Positions 41,217-41,235 of a DNA stretch of 41,235 bases are shown piece after piece (positions within the stretch are counted from its first letter, which is position 1; each line of letters opens with the position of its first letter). The stretch is taken from positions 1 to 41,235 of the forward strand of contig JAOAAU010000151.1 of the NCBI GenBank assembly GCA_026418695.1. Reading direction: 5' to 3'. The notes below the pieces were generated by a model. That model made no database searches. It had not been told where the DNA came from and worked only from the letters and a program-made list of their open reading frames with translations. A program made the position numbers and the translations under genes. The stretch is from Clostridia bacterium. Lineage in GTDB: Bacteria > Bacillota > Clostridia > Acetivibrionales > JAFADI01.

Positions 41217-41235
41217 CTGTCTCTTATACACATCT
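41217..41235 (+). other. Tn5/Nextera mosaic-end adapter remnant
   Basis: The last 19 bases, CTGTCTCTTATACACATCT, are identical to the reverse complement of the 19-bp hyperactive Tn5 mosaic end used in Nextera libraries. Sitting exactly at the contig end, this is an untrimmed sequencing adapter rather than a genomic transposon end. Genomic sequence should be taken to stop at 41216. Confidence 0.93.

Noticed and set aside
41217-41235. Terminal inverted repeat of a native Tn5/IS50-like transposon
   Set aside because: The sequence is the engineered mosaic end, lies exactly at the contig edge, and no transposase is present.

Overview
This window reads as chromosomal DNA from an endospore-forming, flagellated, low-to-medium GC Clostridia-type Firmicute that probably carries an S-layer. 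The evidence is a dense set of sporulation genes (spoVG, spoVT, yabP, yabQ, spoIIID, spoIIQ-like, spoIID), Gram-positive cell-envelope genes (murC, murA, mbl, divIC), flagellar basal-body genes and SLH-domain surface proteins. Gene order matches two conserved Firmicute blocks, but HU lies between mazG and rqcP, and a rod-binding flgJ-like gene follows flgG. The genus cannot be fixed from the sequence alone; the Ruminiclostridium/Acetivibrio side of Clostridia would fit.

Layout. 1-1075: 5' part of a PAS-domain signalling gene cut by the window edge. 1343-1558: tRNA-fMet and tRNA-Leu behind a consensus sigma-A promoter. 1706-16048 (all minus strand): the 'yab' block, in transcription order purR, spoVG, glmU, prs, pth, mfd, a PrsA-like foldase, spoVT, mazG, HU, rqcP, yabP, yabQ, divIC, yabR. 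It joins nucleotide and amino-sugar precursor supply, translation and DNA maintenance, and sporulation. 16545-17954: murC, the only plus-strand gene before 38.5 kb. 17996-28228 (minus): the 'ywm' block, in transcription order ywmB, murA, spoIID, spoIIQ-like, spoIIID, mbl, flhO-like, flhP/flgG-like, flgJ-like rod-binding protein, phosphodiester glycosidase, fabZ. It combines peptidoglycan synthesis, engulfment, mother-cell gene control, cell shape and flagellar rod parts. 28485-38381 (minus): accessory surface locus with an SLH protein and two very large tandem paralogous fibronectin-III proteins with degenerate SLH ends. 38599-41128 (plus): a PhoP/PhoR-type two-component system.

Regulation can be read by eye in many gaps. 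There are sigma-A promoters before the tRNAs, yabR, purR and the response regulator. A sigma-H match precedes spoVG, a sigma-D match precedes flhO, and sigma-E and sigma-G candidates precede spoIIID and spoVT. A FapR-like palindrome overlaps the predicted start of fabZ transcription, and a PurBox-like inverted pair overlaps the purR promoter. Rho-independent terminators divide the blocks into short operons.

The most unusual non-coding feature is a composite dispersed repeat. It consists of degenerate heptamers (ATNRCCY on the plus strand) abutting a stop codon, followed at three of four sites by GC-rich hairpin units ending in CCCCTAC or a variant. It occurs at the 3' ends of rqcP, HU, ywmB and the first FN3 gene, always in the same orientation to the gene. 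The last 19 bases of the window equal the Tn5/Nextera mosaic-end adapter and are almost certainly not genomic. No CRISPR array, insertion sequence, prophage or recognisable defence system was seen.
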